Of a stretch of 64,000 nucleotides of DNA, positions 1 to 11,467 are shown in pieces. Both the position numbers and the translations under genes were made by a program. Position 1 is the stretch's first letter. Each line of letters opens with the position of its first letter. The DNA lies in assembly GCA_022478985.1 (NCBI GenBank), contig JAKSZP010007902.1, forward strand, positions 1 through 64,000, in the 5' to 3' direction. This stretch comes from Massospora cicadina. Its lineage: Eukaryota > Entomophthoromycota > Entomophthoromycetes > Entomophthorales > Entomophthoraceae. The notes below the pieces were generated by a model, which saw nothing but the letters and a program-made list of their open reading frames with translations, ran no database searches and had not been told where the DNA came from.

Positions 1-432
1 AAGAAGTAGGGCTGTCCATTCGATCATTGTCTTCAGTCCCTTTCCCATTTCGCATCCAACAGGTGACACTCTCCATCTTTTTTGTTAATACTTATCAAAG
101 TATTCAGGGGGCTCAACCCCTGTAATGAGCACAAGTTTGTGGGATCCGCCAATGGATGCCACAAATAATTTATTAAAGTGAGATATTTACTTTTTAATAA
201 AAGTATAGATAATGCTTGTTTAAAGTTCTTTTATAATTTTTATTGTTTAGGCAGGGAAAAACCAAGAAAAGTCCTTTTCTCAATACTAGTTTTTCCTATC
301 TAAACTAGTTCAGATTTTGAGACCATGGATATTTGAGACAAAAGAATGTAAAGCTCAGTTATCTAAATTAGGAAATATAGGCTTTTGGCCTATCAGATTG
401 AAGATAAAATTTTTGATGAAAAACCAACCTGT
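1..432. other. Unassigned left edge
   Basis: I recognise no gene here. It should lie inside the minus-strand B#1 element, whose second LTR would be beyond the window, but the codons do not resemble the B reverse transcriptase. The stretch at 139-170 reads GTGGGATCCGCCAATGG and faintly resembles the sequence near 63528, so a fragment of another LTR is possible. No domain, RNA or regulatory site can be supported. Confidence 0.3.
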
Positions 433-732
433 GTAGTAATGATTTGATGAATTGTATCCAATCACCAGCGAGTAAAATCTTTTCACCTCAGCAGTGGTCA
501 GACTTGTGTGGTAATGATTGGTTAATTTTTACCCTATCATCATCAAGTAAAATCTTTGCACTTAGGCGGTGGTCAGACTCAGGTGGTAATGATTGGCTAA
601 CTTGCACCCTATCATCATTGAGTAAAATCTTCTCACCTTAGGAGGGTTCAGATCCGAGTGGTAATGATTTGTTAATTTGCACCCAATCATTGATGGTAAA
701 ATCTTCTCACCTCGCGGAGGTTCAGACCCATG
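433..732. repeat. 75-bp tandem repeat, four copies
   Basis: Four head-to-tail units start near 433, 508, 583 and 658. Each begins with a form of TGGTAATGATTGGTTAA, has GTAAAATCTTCTCACC in the middle and ends with a form of GGTTCAGACTC. The period is 75 bp, a multiple of three. Read on the minus strand the units are open and encode about 25 residues each (core IGCKLTNHYH), at the end of a 229-residue frame running 1251 to 562. Units differ by several substitutions, so the array is not very recent. Confidence 0.85.
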
Positions 733-1860
733 CAATATTGAAATCCTCAAATTTGGCAAAGAAGTTGGAGTAATCCTATTCTTATAAATTACCTTTTTAA
801 GCCAATTTTTGTGATAAACCATATTTTTCTGATGGTTAGGATTCCACTGAGAATCCGCTAGGATCTTTTCGCTGTGGGTACTCATAGTATTGATATCCAC
901 AATATTATTTGAAGATTGGGCAGGTGATGGGCCAATTATAGTAGCAACTTTGGGAGCACTAATACCTCCAAATTTCTTTTTCTTAAATCGAAAATGAGAA
1001 TGTCTGACAGTATCCATCAATATAGTGAGATAATCTGTCAGAAGATCAACCAGAGAAACAAGGGATGTAACATTACCATGGCCTTGAGCTTTAGTAAAAG
1101 TGCCCAACAAAGGAAACTCGCCATCCATCTGATCGTTAGAAAATGACAGCATGTTATATTTCAAGTGGATTTTCATATGCTGCTGATGCCACCAACCCAC
1201 ATCCAAAATTACCAGAAACACAAGGTTAGTGCATCGTTGAGAAGCAATCACAAAAACTAAACTGGTGAACTGAGAAGGGTACTGGGCGTCATTCTTTATA
1301 GGATGGCTGGGAGGCCAACGAGGTGACCAACACTGCTGGCCCAGGTCTAAGTCAAGATTAAGCTATTAGGGCAACACCTGACTCAAGAAGTTACCCGCTG
1401 CTCCAGTATTGACCAAATCCTCAAAGGACACCTGGTGAGCTCCAATTCTAATCAATACTGGTATTAAAAGGAAGGCAGAAGAATGTTTATTGGCAAATAA
1501 AGTTATTTCTGCAGAAATCAAGAAATTGCGAAGACAGCTGAGCCCAATCATGTCAACTCTGGCGCAGGGGCGGCGTCATTACCTGGGACCCATATGGATA
1601 CTGATTCAACGTTGGTTACAGAACCCAAGGCCAAGTCAACAAATCCAATCATAAAGTTTCATTTTGAGGGTGTATCAAGGGAAAAGTAAAGGGTAATAGA
1701 CAAGTTGGTCATGAAAGAATTCTTCTAAAACCATCAATGAACCTCTTATAAAATGGCAATTGAAAGATAATCAACCAAAGACAGGCTACTAACTGAACAT
1801 CCATAAGTAGATGGTAAATACTGCGTCACCCATCTCAATGAGGATGTCGGAAATGGCTGG
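733..1860 (-). pseudogene. Chromovirus B copy 1 protease and pol linker
   Basis: The minus frame at 1551-1366 carries the retropepsin-like motif SFEDLVNTGAAGNFL, with the motif near 1399-1410. The catalytic Asp of D-T-G-A appears as Asn, so this copy is inactive. Downstream, the frame 1251-562 holds a protease-RT linker that matches B#2 and B#3 in order (VGWWHQQH, then a GEFPLLGTFTKAQ-type segment), but no RT core follows. Only about 450 bp separate the LTR from the protease motif, so there is no space for a normal gag. Frames are broken by several stops. Confidence 0.6.
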
Positions 1861-3132
1861 AACAATGGACGGTCAATTATGTCAGAGCAACGTCAGATAA
1901 AGTTTAGACGGCCTGACATTTATAATGCAAAAGCATTAAAAAGGCGAGCCAGAATGACAGGGGATTTGCAACGCAAACAACGTTTAAGTGTGCTAGGATA
2001 ATTTAACAATTAAGTGCGTAAGGGCCGCAAATATAAAGGACAACCCAGTAAGAAACCAGGTTATTGCAGCTCCAAGGCCAAAGGGCATGGGCATATAGAG
2101 GTGCAAGACTTGGGAAGAATTTCAAACGTCTTAGACATGATGGACCCAATTGACTAAGACAAAGACCAAAGCTAATAACAAGACTGGGATAACCTAGTCT
2201 ACACAGGGCCCATGGGGCCACATTGCAAATGTCATGGGGGATTTGGCAAAGAGAAAATTTGAATTTAAATTAAATATGAGCATGGGAAGATTTTTAATGA
2301 TTTTTAAGTAAAAAGAATTGACCATCAATTTTCTCAAGGTGTTATGACTGTTAAAATAGACAATCAATCTGGGGAATAGCATAGGAAAGCTCAGGATTGG
2401 GTCTCTTAAGATTTGGCTTAACCTGAAAATTCTTTATTTCATTTTGATAGATATAATTAAAGCCAAATCTGGATTTTTTAAAAAAATGCAAAAAGCAACT
2501 GCTCAACCAAGCAAAAACATTTAAAATATCGTTGCCTTTGACACCTGATGCCCCAGCATGGGGTGGTGCGCTGTCTGCTGGCATGTTTCAGCCACTGCCA
2601 AAGCGTGCCTGGGCTGGCTCTGCTAGTCTACCCAATGCCATCAGGAGTTATGTCCCACCTCATTACTTGGACCGCCACCTTGTAACCTCCCAGGCAGTGC
2701 TCCTGAGCCCTTTGGTGCTCCCTCAGAGCAACCTGCAAATTTGGCCTTCAGGTGGAGTATGGGAATCTTTTCCCATATGCAAGTGTGTCCATCATTGAGA
2801 TGGCCACAGCGGTGTATAAACCTGGCGGCTTTATTGATTTTCGCCCCTTCAAGGGGTATATTGATCTTGTCTTCTGTTCTGAAGCCAATGCAGTGGCAGC
2901 TGCCAAGCTGCCGTTGATATTTAGAAATTCCACTCATGACTGTTTGCACTCAGCTCCTGAATGAGGCCACTTTAAGGTCTAATTTACTAGGTTGACCTCC
3001 ACCCTTTGCCCCCAAACGCCTCTGCCATGAACTCATGGAGGTTTTGGCCGTTTATGATGCAGACCCTGTGTTGCAGTTCAGGGTTTCCAATGGGGAAGAT
3101 CATCTGGTGGGCCTCATGCCTTTGCGACAATA

Positions 3133-4280
3133 TGTAAGTCCAGGGGAATGTCCCCTGTGTGTCAATTGGGTCCTCTTCCCATTTCCAAGTAAAAAGGCTC
3201 TAAAGAGGGTGGCTGTACCTCTTGTCACCCAGGGCAACCTCGCCCACGTGGTGGACGAGCGCTGGGTAACAGCTCTTCAGATCCCTCCCCCAGTGCCCAC
3301 ATTCATCTCTCCTGAACTTGTACCCTGATCAGGGAAATTTGCACTAAAATCGCTGAAATGAAGTTGATCAGTCTAAAAACAAGTGGAAATGAGCCCAATG
3401 ATTGGAATCCACATAGTCAAAAAGGAATGAAGATTGATTCATCAGCCAGAATTGCTGACAGTTTTGATTTGCCCAACACCGCGATCATCAAAATTAACAC
3501 CCTCCCAAAATCATCAGGGATGATCCCCAATGTGCAGGTAGCAGCATCGGACATCATTGACAATAGTTTGAAGCTCCCTTCCAGCAAATTGGGCATTGTG
3601 ACTGATGCAATGCTTTTGACTGAACAAACGGCCCAGCAACTGGGCATGGGCGGGTTGGGCATCCCAAACCCATTCCCAACCAATTGGGACTTCCCCTACG
3701 TGGGGTGGCCCTGGGGAATTTCTGTTGCTCATCAGGAAAAACGCCATTGTGCCAACCATAGTAAATGCAGTCAAGTCTTGGTTTGGCATTTGAGGTTGAA
3801 CTGACAGCGACTCAGCCTGCTGCTGATTCCTTCAATGTCAGTTCCCAGTGAGCTTATTTGCCCCCATTCCCAAATAATTCTCCAGTTAGGTCGAAATTGA
3901 GGGTCTCAATCCCTGCTTGTTTCCGCATCAATCAACCACTATTTAATAAGTTGCATCACACTGAGAAAATTGTTGGTCGATTTTTATTCCTTTGTTTTCC
4001 ATCAAAAACCTTTTCCAAAATTTAGTTTTTATGTTGAAAATTAAACCGCCTTTTCCACTGACACTCACACACCCCTTGGGGTTAACAGCCATATTTTTCT
4101 GGTATTTTATTATGTGCCTGTATGAGATTCTTGCTCACTGGTAGTTATTGGCGAAACTCCTTTCCAGTTTCATATCTGTCATACCCACAGCAGTGCCTCT
4201 GGCATTCTGGTTTGCCATTTGGGTGCTCCAGCACTTAAGCTGGCAGGCCGGTCTAATTCTATCTTGCTGTTTGCCTGACA
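3133..4280 (+). repeat. Solo LTR of chromovirus B inside M#1
   Basis: It begins TGTAAGTCCAGGGG and ends TTGCCTGACA. It is flanked by CAATA (3128-3132) and CAATC (4281-4285), a 5-bp target duplication with one change. At both edges the host is the M retroposon: uninterrupted M copies read CACAATCAGCCCTAAATGC across this site. There is no internal region, so this is a solo LTR left by LTR-LTR recombination. It is 1148 bp, slightly shorter than the 1285-bp copy at 25505. Confidence 0.85.
3148..3804 (+). pseudogene. LTR-encoded ORF (family B), copy in solo LTR
   Basis: Two open stretches, 3148-3328 and 3358-3804, correspond to the open frame found at the same place in every B LTR. The first carries LCVNWVLFPFPSKK and then PLVTQGNLAHVVDERWV. 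The second ends with FPYVGWPWG and a His/Cys-rich HQEKRHCANHSKC segment. I do not recognise the family and assign no function. The repeats of these words in six other LTR copies, with changes concentrated at third codon positions, suggest it once encoded a protein. This copy has a stop at about 3326 and is probably dead. Confidence 0.5.
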
Positions 4281-6216
4281 CAATCTGACCTTTCTATCAC
4301 AACATCCATCTTAAGATCCCCCCACTTTGATTAATCTGGCCCTGATCAACCGTTCTGGGCATATGTCAAAGATGGCTGTGCCATTTGCCCCTTGTTCTTT
4401 ATGCTTGACCATTTAAAGTGCAAGTGCCTTGCAGTTTCCACATCCATAGATTCTACCACTCCCCCTACAGTGTTGGCTTGGCTGCAGCCACGCCCAAATT
4501 TTTTGAGTGGGGCTCAATTCTCCCACCCCCAACCTTGGCAAATTCTGGCATGACTTTCAAAGCTGCAGCCAATCAAAACTCAAAAATTTTAAAAATTTTT
4601 AGTTACTTTATGGCAACTTGAGCTGATTGCTGAAATAGTTTCAGCTGAGCTGTCATGTTCAATAGTTTGTGGCCAATCAGGTGCAGCCAAATTGTCAACT
4701 TTGCTAGCTAGGTCATCATTATCCAAATCAAATCCTTTTGAGTGTCTTGATAGGATTATTGATAGTGATACCCATATAAAGTCAAACCGTCTTTATAGTG
4801 GAGGATTTTTTTGATCATCCCAATTTTGCACCCCAGCCATTTTCATCATAAAACGGTTATCCAATATACAAGAGTATAAATAAAATGGCGGTCAAAGCCT
4901 GTGCTGCTCCTTCCAACACCCTACTTTTCCAGAAACTCCATGGGGTGATGGAAACCCTGGTTTAGGGTAGTTCTATCCCCACTTTCCCCCCATGATTTGA
5001 GGAGGATGCAAAATATGAGATTGAGGAGCTTGCTTTTGGCGCAACTGCGCTTGCATTAATGCGGTAAAAACTTCTCTTTATGACCCCAATTAACTAAACC
5101 CATCAGCTTAATATGTCGTTTACTTGTGTGTTGGCTTCCATCACTTTTGCTGAGCATCAGCTTGCTCAATAAAGAAGCAATGGATACTGAAGGACTCATT
5201 AATTAAGAAAGCCTCAACTATACCTCCATATGCCACATGCCGCTGATGCCCAAACTCCTATGACATCCACCATGTTCTGCCAGCTAAAGCGGGCGCCATA
5301 CAAAAGTCTCCCCAAAGCTTCCTCACCTTCTGAACTGGCTTCCTAGGCTGATAACTTAGGGGCTATATTAGAAATTTTTATTATAAATATCCTTTATTTG
5401 GCTCATTCACAAATAAAGATGCGTGGCGGCTACCCTTTTGGGGTAAGGCACCACTAGTGCTAAAAAAGATTTGCCCTAACCTACCTAACTTTGAGCAAAG
5501 AAGAAGTAAAATTTAATTGAAAATGACTTTGAAAAACTCAGCGGTGGGCCAAGCCGCTGTTGGTTTGTCCACAGACACCCAAATTACCAATTTAATTTGT
5601 CTTTGAAAACTGGAGCAGCATCTTTCTCAACGGGCAGTGGACTCCTCTTAAGCCATTCCACGTAGGGGTGGTCCCATGAGGTCAGGAACAGGTTTGGGAC
5701 AGCCAACCCGCTACATGTGGTAGCTCCTGTGACTGTTTGGCCATGTAAGGAATGTCAGACGTGGATTTTGATGCTTCCAGTGGAGGTTTTGGACTAGCAG
5801 CAGAATTTCCTGATGACCCAATTCCATTGGCGAGCTTTGTCAAAGATCTAATACTAAATGCTTTATTTGTCAAAAGTATGCACCTGTCAGGCTTTGTTGC
5901 TGACTGTTTGGGGCTATCTGTCCTTGATGCCAAAGGTTTGTGGCCATCAACTTCATTTGAAACTTTTGTCCTATGAGAGTGCCAACTCTCAATAGCTCGG
6001 CACAAATCCCTTTAATTCAAAGCATCAATTCATTTAAAGTTAATACTGGAATGGGTGACGGGGTCCTTATGGGAGAGTGGTGACCCACCGCTTGGTGATC
6101 ATATGAGCAAGGTCACCCTGGGAGATGAGGGGGCCGCCAGTCTTCTTGGCCCCTTCTTGGATGGGAATGGGAACACCGCCCAATCCAAACGGAGGAGGAG
6201 CTTTTGCAGATTTACA

Positions 6217-7860
6217 CTAAGACCCGCAGGATCAAGGGCACATCTGGAGCTAAATCTGCTGTCAAAACCATAGGAGGGATGATACCCAAGTTTTGGGTTG
6301 AGTGGATGACTGTGAAGAGATCCGCCTCATCTGAGTCAGCTGGGCAAAGTGCGGGGTTGCAGCTTAGATAATCAGGAAGGACATTTAACGCTCCTTTCAC
6401 AAACTTATATTTTTGAAGTTAAAACTGCACAAGTCCTGGTAGGTGCGGGCCTTCCAATGTGCCAACTTCTGCGGCTTTTGGAATTAAAGAAGAGCTTGGT
6501 GGTCCATTTACACAGTCACCTCATGCTGAGCGACCTGAAAGAGATATTACCAGTGGGTCAAGGCCCACGCCACGGCTTCCGCTTCTTTTCATAGATGGCC
6601 CAGGATTTCTCAGTGGGAGAGAACCTGCAGATAAAACAAGCAACTGGGTGTTCCAAACCATCGTGCTATTAGATCGAAACTGCTTCTACTGCACAGAAGA
6701 TGCATTACATGCTAAGGTATAGGGCTTTGAGGAATCCGCATTCTTCATGACTGGGCAGCAAGAAAAGCTCCTTAATTACATTTGGTGCTTGTTGGAACTT
6801 TGGCGTCCAGCAGAAAGCTATTTTTTCCTGTGTTTGAGTATAGTGGGGCGGATGACTGGGATAGTGTGATGAAAATTTTTTAAAGAATTATCAGTGCATA
6901 CGAAGCTTATCAATTGTTTTTAGGTTTCTGGAGTTGTTTATTAGCGGATGGCACCCAGTTTTCTGGGGTGGAATGCCATATCCATATTTCAAGACAAGAT
7001 TACCAAGAAGGTGACTTCTTCCTAGTACAGTTTGCATTTTGACGGCTTTAAAGTTAGTCAGCCTTATGCAGGACAGCCACCACTGCCTCCAAAACCTTTT
7101 CATGTTGTTCAAGAAAGGGAGAGTGTACCAAGATGTTGTCAATGTATGTGACTGCGCAGAAAAATTGGAGATCTCCTAGTATGCTATCAATGATTCTCTG
7201 GAAAATTATGGGTGCGTTCTTCATCCCAAAGGGCATCACTTAAAATTAAAGTATGCCCCATCTTTTCTGGATATAGTTAAGCCATTCCTGACCTTCCTTT
7301 AACAAAATTTAATTAAAGGAGTTGACCAGATTAAGTTTTGAAGACACCCATGATTTTAAAATTTCTTGGCCAATGTATGTTCCAATGGCAGTGGTTAAAG
7401 ATTATGGACCATAATATTGTTGAAGTGTACATATTTCATGCAGGGACAAAGGGAACCATTGGCCTTCTTAGCAAAGATGATGGGAGAGGTGACAGTGGAT
7501 GTATCCTTAGAAACAACCCTTCTTGAGCATGTCATCCAACCAGGAAATGAGAGGCAACCTCCTTCTCCGCTGTATGCAGGTACAATGGACGGTTCATGTT
7601 CACCACCTGCACCATAGTCTTAAGCTTCAAATCGAATTCCATATTTGGGGGAAGGCAGATAAGCTTTTTGGAATCAAAAATGCTCTGATAGCCCAACAGC
7701 TCAGCAGGAAATTCTGGTGGAAGACTCACGGGAAATACAAGGGTTGTAACCAATCCAAGATTTTGAGCCTTAGAAAGAGTATCCAAAAAATGGAAATTGC
7801 CCTCCACTTGACCGTTGGAAAACAACAGCGTGTTAATTTCTAAGTGGATTTTCACATGCT
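6217..7860 (-). pseudogene. B#2 pol: linker, reverse transcriptase, RNase H
   Basis: Ty3/gypsy RT is shown at 7239-7054 by MMPFGMKNAPIIFQRIID and, after the fingers region, AVTYIDNILVHSPFLEQH, where the catalytic Y-x-D-D box reads YIDN: the second Asp is Asn. Upstream, 7855-7532 holds the linker (LGYQSIFDSKKLICLPP). RNase H sequence around 6600 (CFICRF, EKSWAIYEKK) is followed at 6400-6217 by KGALNVLPDYLSCNPALCP, the K-G-x-x-N-V-x-x-D-x-L-S-x-N-P signature that closes RNase H and opens the integrase spacer. Numerous stops and frameshifts make it a pseudogene. Confidence 0.75.
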
Positions 7861-8181
7861 GCTGACACTACCACCCAAACTCACCAAAACATTAGGTTAG
7901 GCATTGCCAAGAAGCAATTGCAAAAACTAAAATGGTGAACTGAGAAGGTTAATGGGCGCCATACTTTATAGGATGGCTGGGAGGCCAACGAAGCGACCAA
8001 CACTGCTGGCATATGTCTAAGTCATGATCCAGCTGCTGAGTCAACTCCAAACTCATGAAGTTTCCCACTGTTCCAGTGTCAACCAGGGCCTTGAAGGACA
8101 CCTGTTGTGCCATAATACAAAATTTTTTAGCAATAGAAAGTAGGCGTGTTTTATTTATTGGCAGATGCGGTCAATTCTCTG

Positions 8182-8535
8182 CTAAAACTGAAAAGATTGT
8201 AAAAAAATTAAGGGGAAGAGTCGCTTCTTTATAAGGTTAAAATTGGGGAGAACAAAAGTTTGAGGCATTTCCTCTTCAGGCTGGACTTCCATAGACTTAC
8301 AGACAGATGAGCTGGAGAAAATCAACTCGAGCACAGGGGCGGCTTCAGGGCTTGGAAACAATAAAGATACTGATTCATCATTAAGATCAGAAGCTGAGGC
8401 CAAGTCGTCAAACCCAACCATGAAGTTCACACTTTGAGGGCGGACTGAGGGGAAAGAAAAGGGTAATGGAATAATTTGATCATGAAGGAATCCTTTCAAA
8501 GCTATACATGAGATGCTTATAAGATTGGCGATCAA
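8182..8535 (-). pseudogene. B#2 leader ORF of unknown function
   Basis: A 117-codon minus-strand frame between the LTR and the protease. The same words (GFLHDQIIPLPFSFPS, then FMVGFDDLASASDLND) occur at the equivalent place in B#3 (42681-42860: LRGQIVPLPSTFPS, FMISFSNLASCSEYN) and, more weakly, in B#1. This conservation suggests a real short protein segment upstream of protease. It has no zinc knuckle and is far too short for a normal gag. I cannot assign a function. Confidence 0.45.
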
Positions 8536-9599
8536 CTAGACAAACAACAGAAGCCAAGAAACTGAATATATTTATATGAAAAATGGTAAATACTGCGTCA
8601 CCCACCTCAACAAGGGAGGGCAGAAATGGCCAGAAACAATGGACGTCAAATTATTTCAAGAGAGCAGCAGATAGAGTTTCAATTGACCTGCCAGTCAGGA
8701 TGCAAAAGCACTAAAAGGTGAGCCAGAATGCCAGGGGCATTGCTGCTCAAAAGACGTTTGGGCTAGGCTGGGAGATAAATAACAACAGCGATTCAACGAC
8801 TGCCAATGTGAGAAGCAACTCAATGAAAAACAGGCTGTTAAAACCCCAGGACTAATGGGCTGGGGCATAAGGGGTTGCAGGACTGGGGAAAATACACAAA
8901 TGCCTTGATTTTATAGGCCTAAGTGACTATGGTGAGAATTTTAGCCAATAATATGGCTGAGACAACCCAGTTGATACGTGGGGCATATGGTTACATTGCA
9001 GATGTCATGAGGTTCAGCAAAAAATATCTAAACTTAGTATATATAAGTTTGAGTATGGGTAGTTTTTATCGGACAAAAAAGTAAGAGAATTAACCGTCAT
9101 TTCCTCAGTGTGTTATGACTAATTGATAGATAATCAATTGAGGTTTAGCTTAGGAAAGCGTGGGATTGGGGCCCTAAAAATTTGAATTAATCTGGAAAAC
9201 GTTGATTGAGAGATGGGGAGAAAACAAAATTTTAATGTGAACTGACTTTAAAGGATTAAAAATGGGTTGAGTCACTATCAGTTTTTCCACAGCTGCCTGA
9301 ATTACCAATTTCTTTAGTTCTAATGACTAGAGCAATGGTGTCTCGCTTGATAGGTAGTGGGAACCTCCAAAGGCCAACCCATATAGGGGTGGTCCCATGA
9401 GATTGGGAACAGGTTTGAGGCACCCAACCCACCCACTCCGGTTGCTCCATCATCCGTTTGGCTAAATGAAATTTATCAGATGGGAATTCTGATGATTTTA
9501 AGGAATGTTCCTAACTGGAGGCAACATTTCCTAATGGACTGGTACCATCATTTAGCTTTGCCAATGATATGACACTTAAAGTAAGTCTGGGGGGAGCAA

Positions 9600-10275
9600 C
9601 CCCTCTGCCTAGATTGGGCAGTAATCCCATTACCCATTAAGAAGGGTCCTAGGAGAGCAGCTGTCCCTCTCGTCACACAGGGTGATCTCGCCCATGTGAT
9701 AGATGAACGTTGGGTAACAGTCATCTCTCTGAAGATTCCCCTGCCTGTCCCCACATTTTCTTCTGCCGAATTAGTACATCAACTTATTAAAATTTGTGCT
9801 TGAATATCCAGAAACCTTAGACCCAGGGCAATGAAGCCTAACGGGCTTGCACATTCAGGAAATGGAGTACCAGGGGTCAAATCCTCAGTCACAAACGCCA
9901 ATGGCATCAAGCCACTGAGAAATGACGTGATCAGTTTAAAATCAGCTTTAAAACCATCAGAAACAGAGCCCATTGGTCATGTACCTTCCAAAAAGAATGT
10001 GTCCAGGATTGAATCCCTAGCTAAAGTCACTAATGACATTGGGTCATTGGAAATCTTTGCTGTTGATTTGAATCTGCCTTCAAACTTAGGAAACAATGCC
10101 TGATGGGCTTGTACCTACTAAGACTAGTATGCTTGATGTCAGATCTGCGGCAAAATTTGCTGATGGCGTTGGGTCATCGTTGAAAGTTGTAGTCAATTTA
10201 GGAACCCTCACCACTCATAAAAGGATCATCGCTCAAAAAATCCTGCTTTCTGAATGGATGCTAAAGCAAAAATCA
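9600..10275 (+). pseudogene. LTR-encoded ORF (family B), 5' two thirds
   Basis: Reading from 9600: CLDWAVIPLPIKKGPRR, then PLVTQGDLAHVIDERWVTV, then PVPTFSSAELV, with a stop near 9800. The next frame, 9831-10103, begins MKPNGLAHSGNGVPG. The order and wording match the frames in the LTRs at 3133, 25505, 41125 and 53347. The C-terminal third lies beyond gypsy A, from 16281, where the DHPYVGWPWEVP-type region is badly decayed. No function can be assigned. Confidence 0.5.
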
Positions 10276-11155
10276 TGTTTACATGACTTTATTGAGGGTA
10301 CCAACAGCAAGGACAAAGCTGGGAGGCAGGAGGTCCAAAGGATCAAACTGAAAGACCTTTCTGACCTTAAACACACCTTGAACTAACGCTGGGTACAGGC
10401 TATGTATGCCCAGGTTGGTAATAGTGAGGTGTCTAAAGCCCAACCCTTTATTTCTTCTCTCAACAAAAATGAACGAGTTTTATTTTAAATGATGATGGCT
10501 CAATAAGGCTAATTGGTGAACGGGGGCTTGAAACTCATTCTAAATATGAAATTGCAAGCTTGTGTCAGTTTTAACTTCAATCAATCACTTGAGTAGGTCA
10601 GCTTTGAAGTATGCTACCCTGTCAGATGGAAGCATGTGAATATTGGTGCACCAAAGCTTAGTATCACTTTTGCATTCATAATTTCTCTGAGTTAGCTTAA
10701 TTATGCTTGCTTGAGACTAACGTTTCTCATTGGGCATCTTCTCCAATGAACCCCATTTTCTTTTTACTCCTTTCATATGTTGAATTGGGCGAACCTGTGC
10801 ACAGACTCCTTTGAGGAGGTCTCATGACTTGTTAGCCATTTTATTTTCTAAAATTATTACAGCCTCAGGTAATCACTGGGCCTACCAGGTTCACTCCAAA
10901 CCAGGTCACTCGTGCACATTACCCCTGTACAAAACTTGGCTATGAACTGCCCTTTGAGGCACAGCCAAGTTTTGTTGATTGCTCGAGCTACTATTATTTT
11001 TACTATGCTAAAAACCGTCATCTTATGCACTTCAGCTCAAGAACCCTCTGCTGGGCTATCTTTATTTTTAACTCTGACTACTAGTTCCCTTGCGTTGGTC
11101 CTGTGCACCAAGCACCACCACGCTGGGATTTATATTTATAGATACTCTCTTGACA
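10276..11155 (+). repeat. 5' LTR of gypsy A
   Basis: It begins TGTTTACATGACTTTATTG and ends CTCTCTTGACA. It is about 95% identical by eye to the 3' LTR at 15398, for instance over the first 300 bases, with small differences later. The perfectly ordered match to the second copy defines both edges. The close match suggests gypsy A is younger than the B elements around it. Confidence 0.85.
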
Positions 11156-11467
11156 TTAAATGGACAAACCCTTATATTTACATGCATGAACTTTTCCATG
11201 TGGGACTTTTGCAAAGTGCAAATATTGTGCGCCAGCTGGTGACCATGGCTGCGGTGGGGCTCACCCCCGTTTTAACATTATTTCCATGGATTAGAGCATT
11301 TTGTCATTATTCTCGCTACCTCTGACTTGAAAGTACTCGCCCTTCTTTCCTGTACCTGGTGGATACGAATGCTTTGCAATCTAATAGTCATGATTTCCTG
11401 ACTTTCCATTGAATTTATTAAAGTTTGACACCAAAAACCGTTTTTTCTTTAGCACCACATTTGGAAA

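Larger units (their letters stand above)
1..1879 (-). mobile_element. Chromovirus B copy 1, internal region (partial)
   Basis: Ty3/gypsy internal DNA on the minus strand, entered from its LTR at 1880. Just inside the LTR it reads TAATTGACCGTCCATTG, which matches the sequence directly inside the B#3 LTR (from 42536), so this is the start of the B interior. It runs through a short leader, a decayed protease and the protease-RT linker, then loses similarity to the other copies near 850. The rest of the element, including its second LTR, must lie left of the window. Confidence 0.7.
2532..5400 (+). pseudogene. M#1 ORF1-like protein, disrupted
   Basis: Decayed coding sequence of the M protein. The Ala/Pro-rich N-terminus (DAPAWGG) is at 2550-2580. 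The first RRM-like part (GGFIDFRPFKGYIDL) is at 2823-2868 and continues to a VLQFRVSNGEDHLVG-type segment at 3069-3113. A solo LTR then interrupts the frame at 3133-4280. The zinc-knuckle region resumes at 4345-4430, reading WAYVKDGCAICPLFF then MLDHLKCKC; one knuckle Cys appears as Phe. The C-terminal part to about 5400 is only recognisable in short pieces. Several frameshifts and stops make it non-functional. The knuckle reappearing after the LTR shows that the LTR is a later insertion. Confidence 0.6.
2436..5466 (+). mobile_element. Family M retroposon copy 1 (ORF1-only), interrupted
   Basis: After removing the solo LTR and its 5-bp duplication the element is about 1.88 kb, like the three other M copies. 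It interrupts a B LTR. A diverged direct repeat, AGATTTGGCTTAACC at 2409 versus AGATTTGCCCTAACC at 5467, looks like an old LINE-type target duplication. The 3' end holds TTTGGCTCATTCACAAATAAAG followed by a second tail ending ACCACTAGTGCTAAAAAA, directly before the right repeat. It encodes only the M protein. Boundaries are less sure than for copies 3 and 4. Confidence 0.6.
1880..6216 (-). repeat. 5' LTR of B copy 1, split by retroposon M#1
   Basis: On the minus strand the LTR starts TGTAAATCTG (ends at 6216) and finishes CTCTGACA (at 1880), the TG...CA form of retroviral LTRs. Its two halves (1880-about 2435 and about 5467-6216) add to about 1.3 kb, the length of the other B LTRs, and both match them: the DHPYVGWPWEVP-type codons lie at 5650-5720. 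The block between is M#1. The LTR abuts B#2 interior DNA at 6217 without any B#1 sequence, so B#1 inserted into B#2. Confidence 0.7.
6217..8653 (-). mobile_element. Chromovirus B copy 2, internal region (truncated by B#1)
   Basis: Minus-strand Ty3/gypsy interior running from its LTR at 8654 down to 6217, where B#1 interrupts it. In order it holds a short leader (8535-8182), a protease remnant (about 8050-8110), linker, RT (about 7700-6950), RNase H (about 6900-6400) and the start of the spacer before integrase. Integrase would lie beyond B#1, left of the window. The order matches B#3 on the other strand. Confidence 0.75.

Noticed and set aside
433..732. A CRISPR array
   Set aside because: The repeats are 75 bp, adjacent without spacers and diverged, and the context is eukaryotic transposon DNA.
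3133..4280. An intron-like insertion (introner), because the insert starts with GTAAGT
   Set aside because: The edges are TG...CA with 5-bp duplications, and the same sequence bounds a gypsy interior at 41125 and 53347. It is an LTR; GTAAGT is part of its terminus.
10912..11325. A 137-codon frame with hydrophobic stretches
   Set aside because: It crosses the end of the gypsy A 5' LTR. The 3' LTR has a partly similar frame only because the LTRs are copies of each other.
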